Positions 1-8,825 of a DNA stretch of 12,500 bases are shown in pieces (the first letter of the stretch is position 1; each line of letters starts with the position of its first letter). The stretch covers positions 85,001 through 97,500 of the forward strand of contig JAWQFJ010012440.1 in NCBI GenBank assembly GCA_034096865.1, given 5' to 3'. The position numbers were made by a program, and so were the translations under genes. The notes beneath the pieces were generated by a model. It worked only from the letters and a program-made list of their open reading frames with translations. It searched no databases and was not told the DNA's origin. The stretch comes from Theodoxus fluviatilis (lineage: Eukaryota; Mollusca; Gastropoda; Cycloneritida; Neritidae).

Positions 1-1
1 T

Positions 2-421
2 CCTGTTGCCCCGGCTGCCAAGTCTGCTCTCTCCCTTCCTGTGTCCCCGGGCAGGGTCCCGGCAGGCGACCTGGTACCCCGTATTAATAAATATATTTCT
101 AACCTGTGTCAGGCCGACTGGGACGGCAGGGCACATAACAAACTTCACGAAGTATCTTCCGTGTGGGGTGAGCAACTCTCCCCCACATCGCTCAATAGAA
201 GAGAGGAAGTTGTGCTCTGCCGTTCCCGGATCGACCATTCTGTTTTGACCCACTCCTGTTTGTTGCGGTCGGAGCCTCCACCGGAGTGCCGCACCTGCCA
301 GTGAAGGCTTACCATGCGGCACGTTCTGGTGGAGTGCACTCGACTTGCTCATCTACGGGGTGGGTCGAGCAGTCTGTCTGACATTTTTGAAGATCCTCTT
401 GCTGTGATAATTTTTTTTTAA
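2..421 (+). pseudogene. C-terminal fragment of a non-LTR retrotransposon ORF2 (RNase H tail plus CCHC zinc knuckle)
   Basis: The frame beginning at position 2 is open from the window edge and reads like the end of a LINE polyprotein. It starts with the tail of an RNase H domain (PVAPAAKSALSLPVS, the usual 'AD.AAK.AL' helix). A linker with W-x-G and NKL follows, then the family block RREEVVLCRSRIDHSVLTHS and LLRSEPPPEC. It ends with a zinc knuckle C-x2-C-x7-H-x4-C (CRTC, then RHVLVEC). Intact elements put this block after the reverse transcriptase and RNase H domains, and it takes part in target-primed reverse transcription. A TGA at 302-304 interrupts the frame inside the zinc knuckle, but homology continues in the same frame to a TAA at 419-421, so this is a dead copy with a nonsense change. 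The final T-rich stretch (411-419) may also have slipped. The I/R1/Jockey group is the likely clade; the exact clade cannot be fixed from this fragment. The reverse transcriptase domain would lie left of the window. Confidence 0.87.
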
Positions 422-606
422 TATTCTGAGTATTATTCTCGTATATGAGCTGTACTATATCCTAATTGTTTTCGATATTTCTCTACTTACCTCTTCTGTG
501 GTAATCTTTTAATTGCACATTTTTATTCATTGAAGGTATGTTGTGGCCTTGAATGACCTTAAAACCTGATGAGCCCTTGGGCTCCATCCACCTATCCCTC
601 AATGCA
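422..606 (+). mobile_element. 3' UTR and probable first 3' end of the LINE
   Basis: This AT-rich stretch directly follows the dead ORF2. Near 539-606 it contains GTTGTGGCCTT, a short GAGCCCTTGGGCTC hairpin and a degenerate CCATCC-type tail. The same GTTGTGGCCTT start and GAT plus CCATCC ending recur at about 799-846, which suggests a conserved 3' terminus of the element family. The exact boundary is not visible because no target-site duplication was found. Confidence 0.5.
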
Positions 607-792
607 TTGTCAGTGTCAAGGACATCGAGATGTGACATTTTGCCCTTTCGTTATTATGCTTATTCCTGTTTGAATGCTTTTCTGGTTGTTGGGCTGTGGG
701 ACTCGATTTTATTGATTTTATATCACTAGTTTAGTGAATTGTACTATACTCCGCTGTCGCGGAGAGTTATATTACCATGGTGGAAGTGTTTC

Positions 793-846
793 TTAACGTT
801 GTGGCCTTACATAGCCTACAAGGCTGATCCATCCATCCATCCATCC
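793..846 (+). mobile_element. Second LINE-like 3' terminus with a TCCA tail
   Basis: The segment reads GTTGTGGCCTTACATAGCC, then CTACAAGGCTGAT, and ends in about five TCCA units (828-846). It aligns with the terminus near 541-606. Short tandem tails of this kind are common at LINE 3' ends. Two explanations fit: the LINE has one long 3' UTR with an internal repeat, or a related truncated copy inserted next to the first. A third match lies near 6569. Confidence 0.45.
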
Positions 847-2047
847 TGTTGCCCCGCTCGGCTTCGCATCCACCTGCGCGTCTCGTTTGGGCAGCTCGCT
901 GTATTTCCTTTTCCCAACAAGCTGCGCCCTTTTGACTGCAACTCGATTTTTAGGGTGTTTATTTCTGTTTTGGTGAAAAGACAAGTAGATTTTTTTTAAT
1001 GTTCTACTTCAATTCTGAAGACGAAGAAGAAGAAAACCGAGATGGCCGCATGCGACGTGTAGTTTATGATAGAAGACCACCACACTCTTTTCTTTTTGTT
1101 GTCGTTCCTTGAACACGTGTACAAAACAGAGGACATGACAACGATGCACGAAATGGACAAACATACTACTGAAATGACTCCATCAACTTGAAGAGTAAAT
1201 GCTGAGCGCAGTTGAAGCTGTCGACTGCACGAGGGCATTTTCCTATTTGCTGACTTTGATGAGAAAAAGAACATTCTCACATGTTTATTGTCTATCATTT
1301 TATTATATATATTTTGTTCGTTTTCTGAACTCGTTCCTGGAGTCTTTATTATCCCATATCAAATTCCACCACAGTTAAGGGGGAAAAGTATCATACATAT
1401 TCATGAACTGTCACGTGACTGTTTCATGACTGCATATATGAAAGATTTCATTTTTAATTGAATGGCTTGTCAGTGGAGACACAATGTAGATCTACTAAAT
1501 CATTCAGATAAATTATAATTCCATTTGATTACGCATCGTTCGTGGTGGTCTCACTCCAAGATCATATTAATACTTACATTTCTGTCACATAAACGTATCA
1601 ATCGAGAAGAAATTCCGACAAGATTTGATTAATTGGGGTCTCTTCTTAGTCAATCTTCATTGTTCTGTAGAAAATACCTTTAAACAGCTTTCATGTTAAA
1701 TGTTGTGACATTTTACTGCATCAATAATTCGTCTCTGTCAATTAAAAAAGAGAGGAAATTTTATATGTACGAGTAATACTGTGAAAGATATTGCTTCGTG
1801 CTCTCTCCGGCTGAAACTGTCGTAGTTCTGCTCTTTTGTGCACCGGTTTTTGTAAAACTGAAACAAAATAATGATTCAACTGGCACAACGTGGCCAACGA
1901 AAGGAAATAAACCGCAACGATACAATGTCTCAGCAAACACTGGATCAGGAGGGAAGGCGCATGAAAGGTGTCGGCCATGTCTATGCGCGGGAGGTGAACC
2001 TCAGTGAGCTGGGGCGTGTTGGCCTGTTGGATCAGTGATCCACTCTA
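847..2047. other. AT-rich stretch with no recognised gene
   Basis: Only short frames of about 100 codons or fewer occur, without domain-like sequence. Isolated motifs such as an E-box (CACGTG) near 1115 and a CACGTGAC near 1412 have no supporting cluster. I see no RNA gene and no clear mobile element. The left edge may include unique sequence or more LINE-related debris. Confidence 0.6.
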
Positions 2048-2112
2048 CGTGACGTGGCGTGACGTGACGTGACGTGACGTGGCGTGACGTGACGTGACGT
2101 GACGTGACGTGA
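2048..2112 (+). repeat. Pentanucleotide array (CGTGA)13
   Basis: Thirteen consecutive 5-bp units cover 65 bp. All are CGTGA except the second (2053-2057) and seventh (2078-2082), which are CGTGG. The two variants are five units apart, so the array appears to have grown by duplication of a 25-bp block (2053-2077 and 2078-2102). Every junction produces TGACGTGA or TGACGTGG, which match the ATF6/XBP1 unfolded-protein-response element and contain the ACGTG core. Confidence 0.97.
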
Positions 2113-2284
2113 CCGCCTGCAGGGCTTCCAGTGAGGAACCGCTCTCCGCCTGCTTCCTTGCCTGAGCGCAGGCAGTCACTCTCACGACTGTCGTCCTCTC
2201 ACTTGAAGACTCGGTCCCTCGGAGACTGATCCCTCTTTACCTTGCATCCCACCCTGAGAATCACGCAGCAAAACCAAAACAGCA

Positions 2285-2433
2285 GTGACGACGACGGGGA
2301 TCACGACGATGACGAATACGATAACAATGATGACGACGATGATAATGACGACATCGACGATTACAACGCCGCTGCTGCTGCTGATGATGATGACGACGAC
2401 GACGACGACACGATGATAATGATGATGATGATG
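2285..2433 (+). repeat. Degenerate GAC/GAT/GCT trinucleotide repeat
   Basis: This is an imperfect trinucleotide region of GAC, GAT and GAA units with a short GCT run (2371-2382) and a purer GAC run near 2393-2408. In one frame it reads as an aspartate-rich string. That follows from the repeat and is not evidence of a gene. Confidence 0.9.
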
Positions 2434-2530
2434 GTGGTGGTGGTGGTGGTGGTGGTGGTGGTGGTGGTGGTGGTGGTGGTGGTGGTGGTGGTGGTGGTGG
2501 TGGTGGTGGTGGTGGTGGTGGTGGTGGTGG

Positions 2531-2532
<2 letters not shown>
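2434..2532 (+). repeat. Pure (GTG)33 microsatellite
   Basis: Thirty-three uninterrupted GTG units cover 99 bp. Tandem GGT/TGG sequence is known to form two-tier G-quadruplexes on the G-rich strand, here the plus strand. A TGATGATG block joins it directly on the right. Confidence 0.97.
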
Positions 2533-2574
<42 letters not shown>

Positions 2575-2628
2575 GTGACGGTGGTGGTGGTGGTGGTGAT
2601 GATGATGACGATGATGGCGGTGATGAAA

Positions 2629-2687
<59 letters not shown>
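2533..2687 (+). repeat. (ATG)n blocks with a GTG/GCG interruption
   Basis: A pure ATG block (2533-2574) is followed by GTGACG, six GTG units (2581-2598), a mixed segment (about 2599-2628) and a second ATG block to about 2687. The unit order implies repeated local duplication and point change between GTG and ATG units. Any methionine-rich translation across it is an artefact. Confidence 0.95.
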
Positions 2688-2688
<1 letters not shown>

Positions 2689-3299
2689 ATGACTACTCTA
2701 CCTGTTGTGAGGAATGCGTAATGGTAGCAAATTTTAGCTGTTCTACAATTGCTCTACATGTACAACGGAACACGGAGCAAATTTCCAATTATCTAGGGCA
2801 AAGCACAGCGAGAGTCGCATCTGCAATAATCCAATTTTTACAATGGAAAGTGCATTTGTATTTGAAATATTCGATGATCGCACGTTAGCAAATTATACAC
2901 TCATCAAGGGCTTGCTCTGCTGGTTTAATCCGGATGGCAAAATAACATCTTAAGCAGCAGCTCAAGGCGTGTAAAAATAATTATTTCACTGGAATATTCA
3001 TACTGAGTGTTATTTGTCCATGTTCACATCTTCGCTAATTACAAACATGCTACAAAATATGACGTCAACCAAACATACGCCCTCCGAAATATTTGAGGCT
3101 TCGCCGTTTTTTTTACCAAAAATGAAAAAAAAAACAGTACAAGTGATAATTTTCATTCTCCCACACACGTGCCCTTTGCCTCACCGCTTGGTTCATGACA
3201 ATGCAATTACAGAGACACTGGGGCGTTGGTGGGTTATTTGGAAGTAAAGCTCCATTTCGCTGTAATTTGGGTTGACGAACGACTTGACGGGAGAGAAAA
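2688..3299. other. Unannotated AT-rich spacer
   Basis: No domain-bearing frame, RNA gene or repeat was recognised. Short frames around 3014-3247 lack any family signature. Confidence 0.6.
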
Positions 3300-3425
3300 T
3301 CAGGTCGCCGGAAGGCTTCGCGGCATAGTTTTTGCCACTTGGAACCACTGTTGGAACCACGGTGAACGGAGCTCGAAGCGAGGTCGAAATCTTTGGAGAG
3401 CGTCTCTGGAAAGCATCAAGATTAC

Positions 3426-3503
3426 CTCCCCTGTCTTCGCATCCCCCAAGGGAGCAATAACGGCTTCTGCAGAAAGATCTCCGTTTGACGTCACGTCCGC
3501 CAT
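3426..3503 (-). CDS. Candidate first coding exon of an unidentified protein
   Basis: On the minus strand an ATG (3503-3501) sits in GCTGCCATGGCG, an excellent Kozak context. It is the first ATG after an in-frame TAA about 60 bases upstream. The frame stays open for 67 codons, to 3300. It begins MADVTSNGDLSAEAVIAPLG, an acidic, low-complexity N-terminus of the kind seen on cytosolic or nuclear housekeeping proteins. A donor-like GAG|GTAATC falls exactly after codon 26, giving a phase-0 exon of 78 bp, so the exon may end at 3426 with an intron below. The stretch is locally rich in CpG between AT-rich flanks. I do not recognise the protein, and no downstream exon can be tied to it. It could be a chance frame. 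Confidence 0.27.
3486..3493. promoter_or_regulatory. Perfect CRE-type palindrome TGACGTCA
   Basis: TGACGTCA is the full CREB/ATF consensus. It lies over codons 4-6 of the candidate minus-strand exon and next to its ATG. Such sites are common near the start sites of CpG-rich promoters, but an 8-bp match can arise by chance. Confidence 0.3.
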
Positions 3504-4613
<1,110 letters not shown>

Positions 4614-4652
<39 letters not shown>

Positions 4653-4659
4653 TCTCTTT

Positions 4660-4733
<74 letters not shown>
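4614..4733 (+). repeat. (CT)n microsatellite with CCT and TTT interruptions
   Basis: About 120 bp of CT repeat are interrupted by CCCT and CTTTCT variants. Long arginine/glutamate strings on the minus strand are translations of this tract. Confidence 0.97.
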
Positions 4734-4736
<3 letters not shown>

Positions 4737-5485
4737 TTCGTAGACGCTCGCATTTTCGCAACTACACTGCTCCAACCTTTTTTGGAGTTTGCGGCAGTGA
4801 TGCATTAAATTTCTATAAATTAATGTTTCTTTTTGAAAACCAGCATCTTGAATGCATCCTATGCAGCCGACTACTTTCACCTGTAGCCTTGACGATTAAC
4901 CTTGACAGAGTGAGAATGTCGCTTTTGTTTCTTACGGACTTTCCGAAGAGGTCATCTACGATTCGCTCCTGTCGCAGGGAATAATGTTGAAATTTGCTCT
5001 TTGTTTCCTCTAGAGTGCAGTCAGAAGAACTGTCACACGTCTGTCTGCAACTGAGCGATGGCTGAGGTCAGCTGGTGCATAGAGATGAGACATCCTAGAA
5101 GCTCAAATCTTCTCTCTAAGGTCCGCCTTTCCTGGCAGCAAGAGTAGCGGGGGAGTGCTGTCATTTTCTACCGCCGACCTGGCGAGAGGCTTTCAATCAT
5201 CGGGGCATTACCATTTTGATTTCCCCGCTAGGAAAAAGTATAGGAGTCCCTGTCCAAAGGAAGGACTCTACGGTCAAAGAGCCACGAGGAGCATCGTTGG
5301 CAGCAGGCCTCCAGTTGCAGATGGCTGAGATAGTCGTCAGATCAGCAGCGTCCTCGGCAGACGATTATGGAAATGAGGGGGACGAGGTCAAGGGAGGTGC
5401 TGACGGCTCCTTACCTTCTTCCCGGACCCCACAGAGATAATTCAAGCAGCATTCTCCGTGACTGATGCTGACGGCGATATGGAGT
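4734..5485. other. Spacer left of the 59-bp minisatellite
   Basis: Composition becomes more GC-rich after about 5050. A frame at 5216-5440 (74 codons, no ATG start) has a mixed, acidic composition and ends with a serine-proline stretch. It has no identifiable domain and no convincing splice signals, so it is not called as a gene. Confidence 0.5.
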
Positions 5486-5665
5486 CAGCGGGATAGGACA
5501 GCGGTGTTTACAAATAGGACATTGCTGCGGTGGGAACGGACTGGCAGCGGGATAGGACAGCGGTGTTTACAAATAGGACATTGCTGCGGTGGGAACGGAC
5601 TGGCAGCGGGATAGGACAGCGGTGTTTACAAATAGGACATTGCTGCGGTGGGAACGGACTGGCAG
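5486..5665 (+). repeat. Minisatellite, three exact 59-bp units
   Basis: Three identical units (5486-5544, 5545-5603, 5604-5662) begin CAGCGGGATAGGACAGCGGT and end CGGACTGG. A further CAG follows before the sequence diverges. Perfect identity points to recent expansion. The unit length is not a multiple of three, so the reading frame changes from copy to copy, which argues against coding. There are no unique spacers between units, so this is not a CRISPR-type array. Confidence 0.98.
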
Positions 5666-5744
5666 AAGCCGAGAAGACGACCAGTGAAGGTTTTTGGTGG
5701 CAGAAACAGCCCAGGTTTGCAGGTCTATGCTTGGAGTTGAATAC

Positions 5745-5804
<60 letters not shown>

Positions 5805-5931
5805 ATATGTGTGTGTGTGTGTGTGTGTGAGTGTGTGTGTGTGTGTGTGTGCGTGCGCGCGCTCGCGTGTGTGTTTATATTTGTGTGTGTATATATGTGA
5901 GAGAGCGAGAGAGAGAGCGAGCGAGCGAGAG

Positions 5932-6009
<78 letters not shown>

Positions 6010-6018
6010 AAGAGAGAG
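5745..6018 (+). repeat. Compound microsatellite (GT)n then (GA)n
   Basis: A GT tract (about 5745-5890) has ATAT and GAGT interruptions and a GCGTGCGCGCGC segment (5851-5862). A short ATAT bridge follows, then a GA tract (about 5898-6018) with GAGCGAGC variants on its left side. Alternating purine-pyrimidine GT/GC sequence can adopt Z-DNA and the GA part can form triplex H-DNA. Confidence 0.97.
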
Positions 6019-6568
6019 TTATAATCGTTGCAGAAATTTGCCCTCTGTGGGTAGGGGGTAAGAATAGACCGCCGCGTCTCCCTTCACGATTCGTGAGAGG
6101 CGAATAAACAGGGAAGTCGTGACTTTGCGCTTAGTTTGACCTGTTCCAGTGCTCGTGCATTCTAGTTCACCAGAGACTTCGCCTACCGGGGAAAGTGTCT
6201 CTAGCCCAGTTGACATCACGTGATCGAAGGATTTCGTCCGAAATATACATGAGGAGGTCACACGAGATGCTTGTGGGATAGCCGATCTGCTCCCTGACAT
6301 ACGCCGTTAAAGTAGTTCTAAGACTATTTCGCACAAAACTCATAACCTACTCTTGATGAGGGAATAAACAAACGTTTATTATATAAAATGTGTGTTGAAA
6401 TGGAAGCAAGTTTGGCATCTGAATGTTATCTGTATAATGTGGAGAAAAAATAGTATCAGAACGAACTATTTTTGGCTCAATACTATAATGCAAAAAGTAA
6501 AGTATATTACGCATTCATTGCGAACTGTGCCAGAGTCAATACTGACTCGGGTTCACAGAAAGGTGCTC
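6019..6568. other. Spacer; left half possibly an old dispersed repeat
   Basis: The left half (about 6025-6300) is more GC-rich than its right flank. It contains CCTCTGTGGGTAGGGGGTAA and GTGAGAGGCGAATAAAC, which have the look of dispersed-repeat sequence, but I cannot name a family. The right half is AT-rich with no recognised feature. Confidence 0.35.
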
Positions 6569-6604
6569 GTGGCCAATGGTCTTACATAGCCTACAAAGGC
6601 AGAT
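6569..6604 (+). mobile_element. Third LINE-like 3' terminal motif
   Basis: CTTACATAGCCTACAA (6581-6596) exactly matches 16 bases of the terminus at 793-846, and both are followed by AGGC(T/A)GAT-like sequence and preceded by GTGGCC. The match is short, but the order of shared blocks supports a truncated relative of the same element. Confidence 0.4.
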
Positions 6605-6801
6605 AAACCGTAAAACTCCATCTATTGGTACATTTGTCGCTGTCATCTTTGTTATAGAAACGTCATCAACTACCCCCTCTGATACGTACCATTGCAATCA
6701 TTGCAAGAATGTAGGAGAGATCTGTGGAATCAGGGGGAGGTGGAGCAGTTACAACCACACCACCAGCAACGAAAGCAGAATCATCGTCGTCATCATAATT
6801 G

Positions 6802-6940
6802 TCAGCAGCAGCAGCGTCATCAGCAGCAGCAGCAGGAGCATCTTCAGCAGCAGCAGCAGCATATTCAGCAGCAGCATTGTAATAATCGGCAGCAGCAGCA
6901 GCAGCAGCATTTGAAAATGCAGAAGAAGCAGCAGCAGGAC
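6802..6940 (+). repeat. Imperfect CAG repeat
   Basis: Runs of CAG units are broken by CAT, CTT, GAG and ATT triplets, with a purer run at 6892-6909. The right end (6921-6940) mixes AAG and CAG units and leads directly into the GAA tract. Confidence 0.93.
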
Positions 6941-7381
6941 AAGAAGAAGAAGAAGAAGAAGAAGAAGAAGAAGAAGAAGAAGAAGAAGAAGAAGAAGAAG
7001 AAGAAGAAGAAGAAGAAGAAGAAGAAGAAGAAGAAGAAGAAGAAGAAGAAGAAGAAGAAGAAGAAGAAGAAGAAGAAGAAGAAGAAGAAGAAGAAGAAGA
7101 AGAAGAAGAAGAAGAAGAAGAAGAAGAAGAAAGAAGAAGAAGAAGAAGAAGAAGAAGAAGAAGAAGAAGAAGAAGAAGAAGAAGAAGAAGAAGAAGAAGA
7201 AGAAGAAGAAGAAGAAGAAGAAGAAGAAGAAGAAGAAGAAGAAGAAGAAGAAGAAGAAGAAGAAGAAGAAGAAGAAGAAGAAGAAGAAGAAGAAGAAGAA
7301 GAAGAAGAAGAAGAAGAAGAAGAAGAAGAAGAAGAAGAAGAAGAAGAAGAAGAAGAAGAAGAAGAAGAAGAAGAAGAAGAA
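6941..7381 (+). repeat. Very long (AAG/GAA)n tract, about 147 units
   Basis: This is 441 bp of pure AAG/GAA repeat with one visible irregularity: a single extra A at about 7130-7132 shifts the register. That shift is why a translation passes from polylysine to polyglutamate, which is an artefact. Purine/pyrimidine mirror repeats of this length are known to form intramolecular triplexes and to impede polymerases, as with the human FXN expansion. The true length in the genome may differ, because such tracts assemble poorly. Confidence 0.98.
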
Positions 7382-7546
7382 TGAGTTAGCTGGAGCGTTC
7401 GAAAGTCATCACTTTTTTCGATGCGCCAGAAAATTCTTTTTCAACACCAAAACCGATGCTGAGGAGACGTGGAAATCCCTATGCTTCCCCTTCTGCGCCA
7501 TGCCAAGAAGTCACCCACTGCTGTCTCACAGGAGCTCACCCAACGC

Positions 7547-7684
7547 CAGTCTCCCCATCCTCACAGTCGCCAGTCTCCCCATCACCAGGGCGATCCTTAC
7601 AGTCGCCAGTCTCCCCATCACCAGGGCGATCCTTACAGTCGCCAGTCTCCCCATCACCAGGGCGATCCTTACAGTCGCCAGTCT
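7547..7684 (+). repeat. Minisatellite, three 36-bp units plus partial units
   Basis: Three exact 36-bp units (7571-7606, 7607-7642, 7643-7678) begin CAGTCTCCCCATCACCAGGG. A 24-bp variant precedes them (7547-7570) that lacks 12 central bases, and CAGTCT follows them. Both 24 and 36 are multiples of three, so frames stay open on both strands. One plus frame gives a 12-residue serine-proline-rich repeat (SPVSPSPGRSLQ) and one minus frame gives ETGDCKDRPGDG. A coding repeat is possible, but nothing outside the array supports it. Confidence 0.96.
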
Positions 7685-8421
7685 GACGGGTCCAGCAGCG
7701 AGAAAGGCAGAGCGGGGTTTCTGGCAACTCGATATAATCAGCACTCATTGTGTCTTTGAGAGGCGTCCGGCAGCGGCACGCTCTGGAGACAGCCCGTCAG
7801 CTGGCACTTCAGGCTTCCTGGATCTATTGCACGGGCACAGAAAATACGTGGAAATTGGCGCAATGAGCTGTTGACACAATGGGATGTGTCCATGCCCTGA
7901 TTTTCTCCACACCACCAATGTCTCTTTCACCACTCCTCAGTTCGTCTGGAAGGGACCAAACATGTCAGCACGTAATTATAGTAATTTGCGGAGACTCTGC
8001 GATAGGTTTTTTCCACCCAATTATGCCAGGAGATTCTAACGTAAAAATACGCGTTTTTTCTGATAGGAATAAACTTTGTGTTACTCTTTTATGTAAAGTT
8101 GTCTGCGTAATCATACTTCGCTAGTAACGCACCGGTGTGTATTTTCGAGTCGTTAAAAGAATTATATGGAAAAGTGGAAAGGCTGCTGTGAGTGGGAATG
8201 ATAACGAGAGCGAGTTAATATATGTGGAGGAGTAAAAAAGAAGCAAGATGGGCGGAGGTAAAAAGGTACATGGTAATGGTTTTGTGTAGTGACTTATCAC
8301 CCGTGTGCGCGTCTCCAACCTCTTTACACTCTACCCCCTGATCACTGGGCGGTTTGAGCAATCTTCCATCTGGCATCTGACAACAAACACAGTGAGAGAC
8401 AGATAAGACGCACACAGTCAG
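7685..8421. other. Unannotated spacer
   Basis: Frames extend out of the minisatellite to 7874 on the plus strand, without a domain. The remainder is mixed to AT-rich and I recognise nothing in it. Confidence 0.5.
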
Positions 8422-8684
8422 GTACCGGCACCAACCCCACTCCCCGGGGAGAACATGTTCTAACCGGATGCTGGCTCACAGCTGCATACAAAGGTTCGTG
8501 GCACTACTGTGTGCCATCTCTGCTCTCACAGGTACCCGGTTTTACCCCTGGGTGGGGAAATACAATGCGAGTTAAGCTTCTTGCCCGCGGATGAAACTTT
8601 AGAGTCTGCGAAGTTTCGAACTCTGCTTCCGCTCGGCCGTAGGCGATAGCGTGCTTGCGCTCTGACGACTGTGCTACAACCCCC
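8422..8684 (-). mobile_element. tRNA-headed SINE, minus strand (copy 1)
   Basis: Read on the minus strand, the element starts at 8684 with GGGGTTGTAGCACAGTCGTC, which carries an A-box-like TAGCACAGTCGTCAGAGCG. A B-box-like GAGTTCGAAACT follows near 8608-8619. Together these are an internal RNA polymerase III promoter of tRNA type. The body then reads GGGCAAGAAGCTTAACTCGC, CCCACCCAGGGGTAAAACC and GGGTACCTG (about 8590-8531), a central domain type I know from SINE superfamilies shared among molluscs and other marine animals. About three quarters of the bases over 64 positions match copy 2. The tail from 8530 down to about 8422, with CTCCCCGGGGAG, is assigned by inference. Head and body are firm; the exact family and the 3' boundary are not. 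Confidence 0.72.
8440..8461. other. Two overlapping 12-bp perfect palindromes
   Basis: CTCCCCGGGGAG (8440-8451) overlaps AGAACATGTTCT (8450-8461) by two bases. The second contains GAACATGTTC, which fits the p53-family half-site RRRCWWGYYY. Both probably belong to the tail of the minus-strand SINE. Confidence 0.85.
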
Positions 8685-8687
8685 GTA

Positions 8688-8747
8688 GGGCTGGAGGGGT
8701 GGATGGGCTGGAGGGGTGGATGGGCTGGAGGGGTGGATGGGCTGGAG
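8688..8747 (+). repeat. 17-bp minisatellite, about 3.4 units
   Basis: Exact units of CTGGAGGGGTGGATGGG occur at 8691-8707, 8708-8724 and 8725-8741, followed by a partial CTGGAG. The plus strand is G-rich with many GGG runs. The array begins only a few bases from the head of SINE copy 1 and lies between the two SINEs. Confidence 0.97.
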
Positions 8748-8825
8748 CCCATAAGCTAGGAAGAGTGGTGACAGGATGTCATGTGAAACGAGGCACAAAG
8801 ATGGGTTATCAGTGAGGGAATGCTT

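Noticed and set aside
844..856. TCCTGTTGCCCCG shared with positions 1-13
   Set aside because: A single 13-base match with no extension on either side; about one such match is expected by chance in a window this size.
2242..2721. 159-codon frame rich in Asp, Val and Met
   Set aside because: It is a translation of GAC/GAT, GTG and ATG microsatellites, with no non-repeat domain.
5486..5665. CRISPR-like array
   Set aside because: The units are directly adjacent with no unique spacers, and the genome is that of an animal.
5530..6024. 164-codon frame across the 59-bp minisatellite and GT/GA repeats
   Set aside because: It starts at GTG; the frame changes with each 59-bp unit and then becomes a microsatellite translation.
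6692..7384. 230-codon frame with polyglutamine, polylysine and polyglutamate
   Set aside because: It is a translation of CAG and GAA repeats; the Lys-to-Glu switch is only a one-base shift in the repeat.
8608..8684. Functional tRNA gene
   Set aside because: A- and B-box-like motifs are present, but the stems pair poorly and a SINE body follows, so it is a SINE head.
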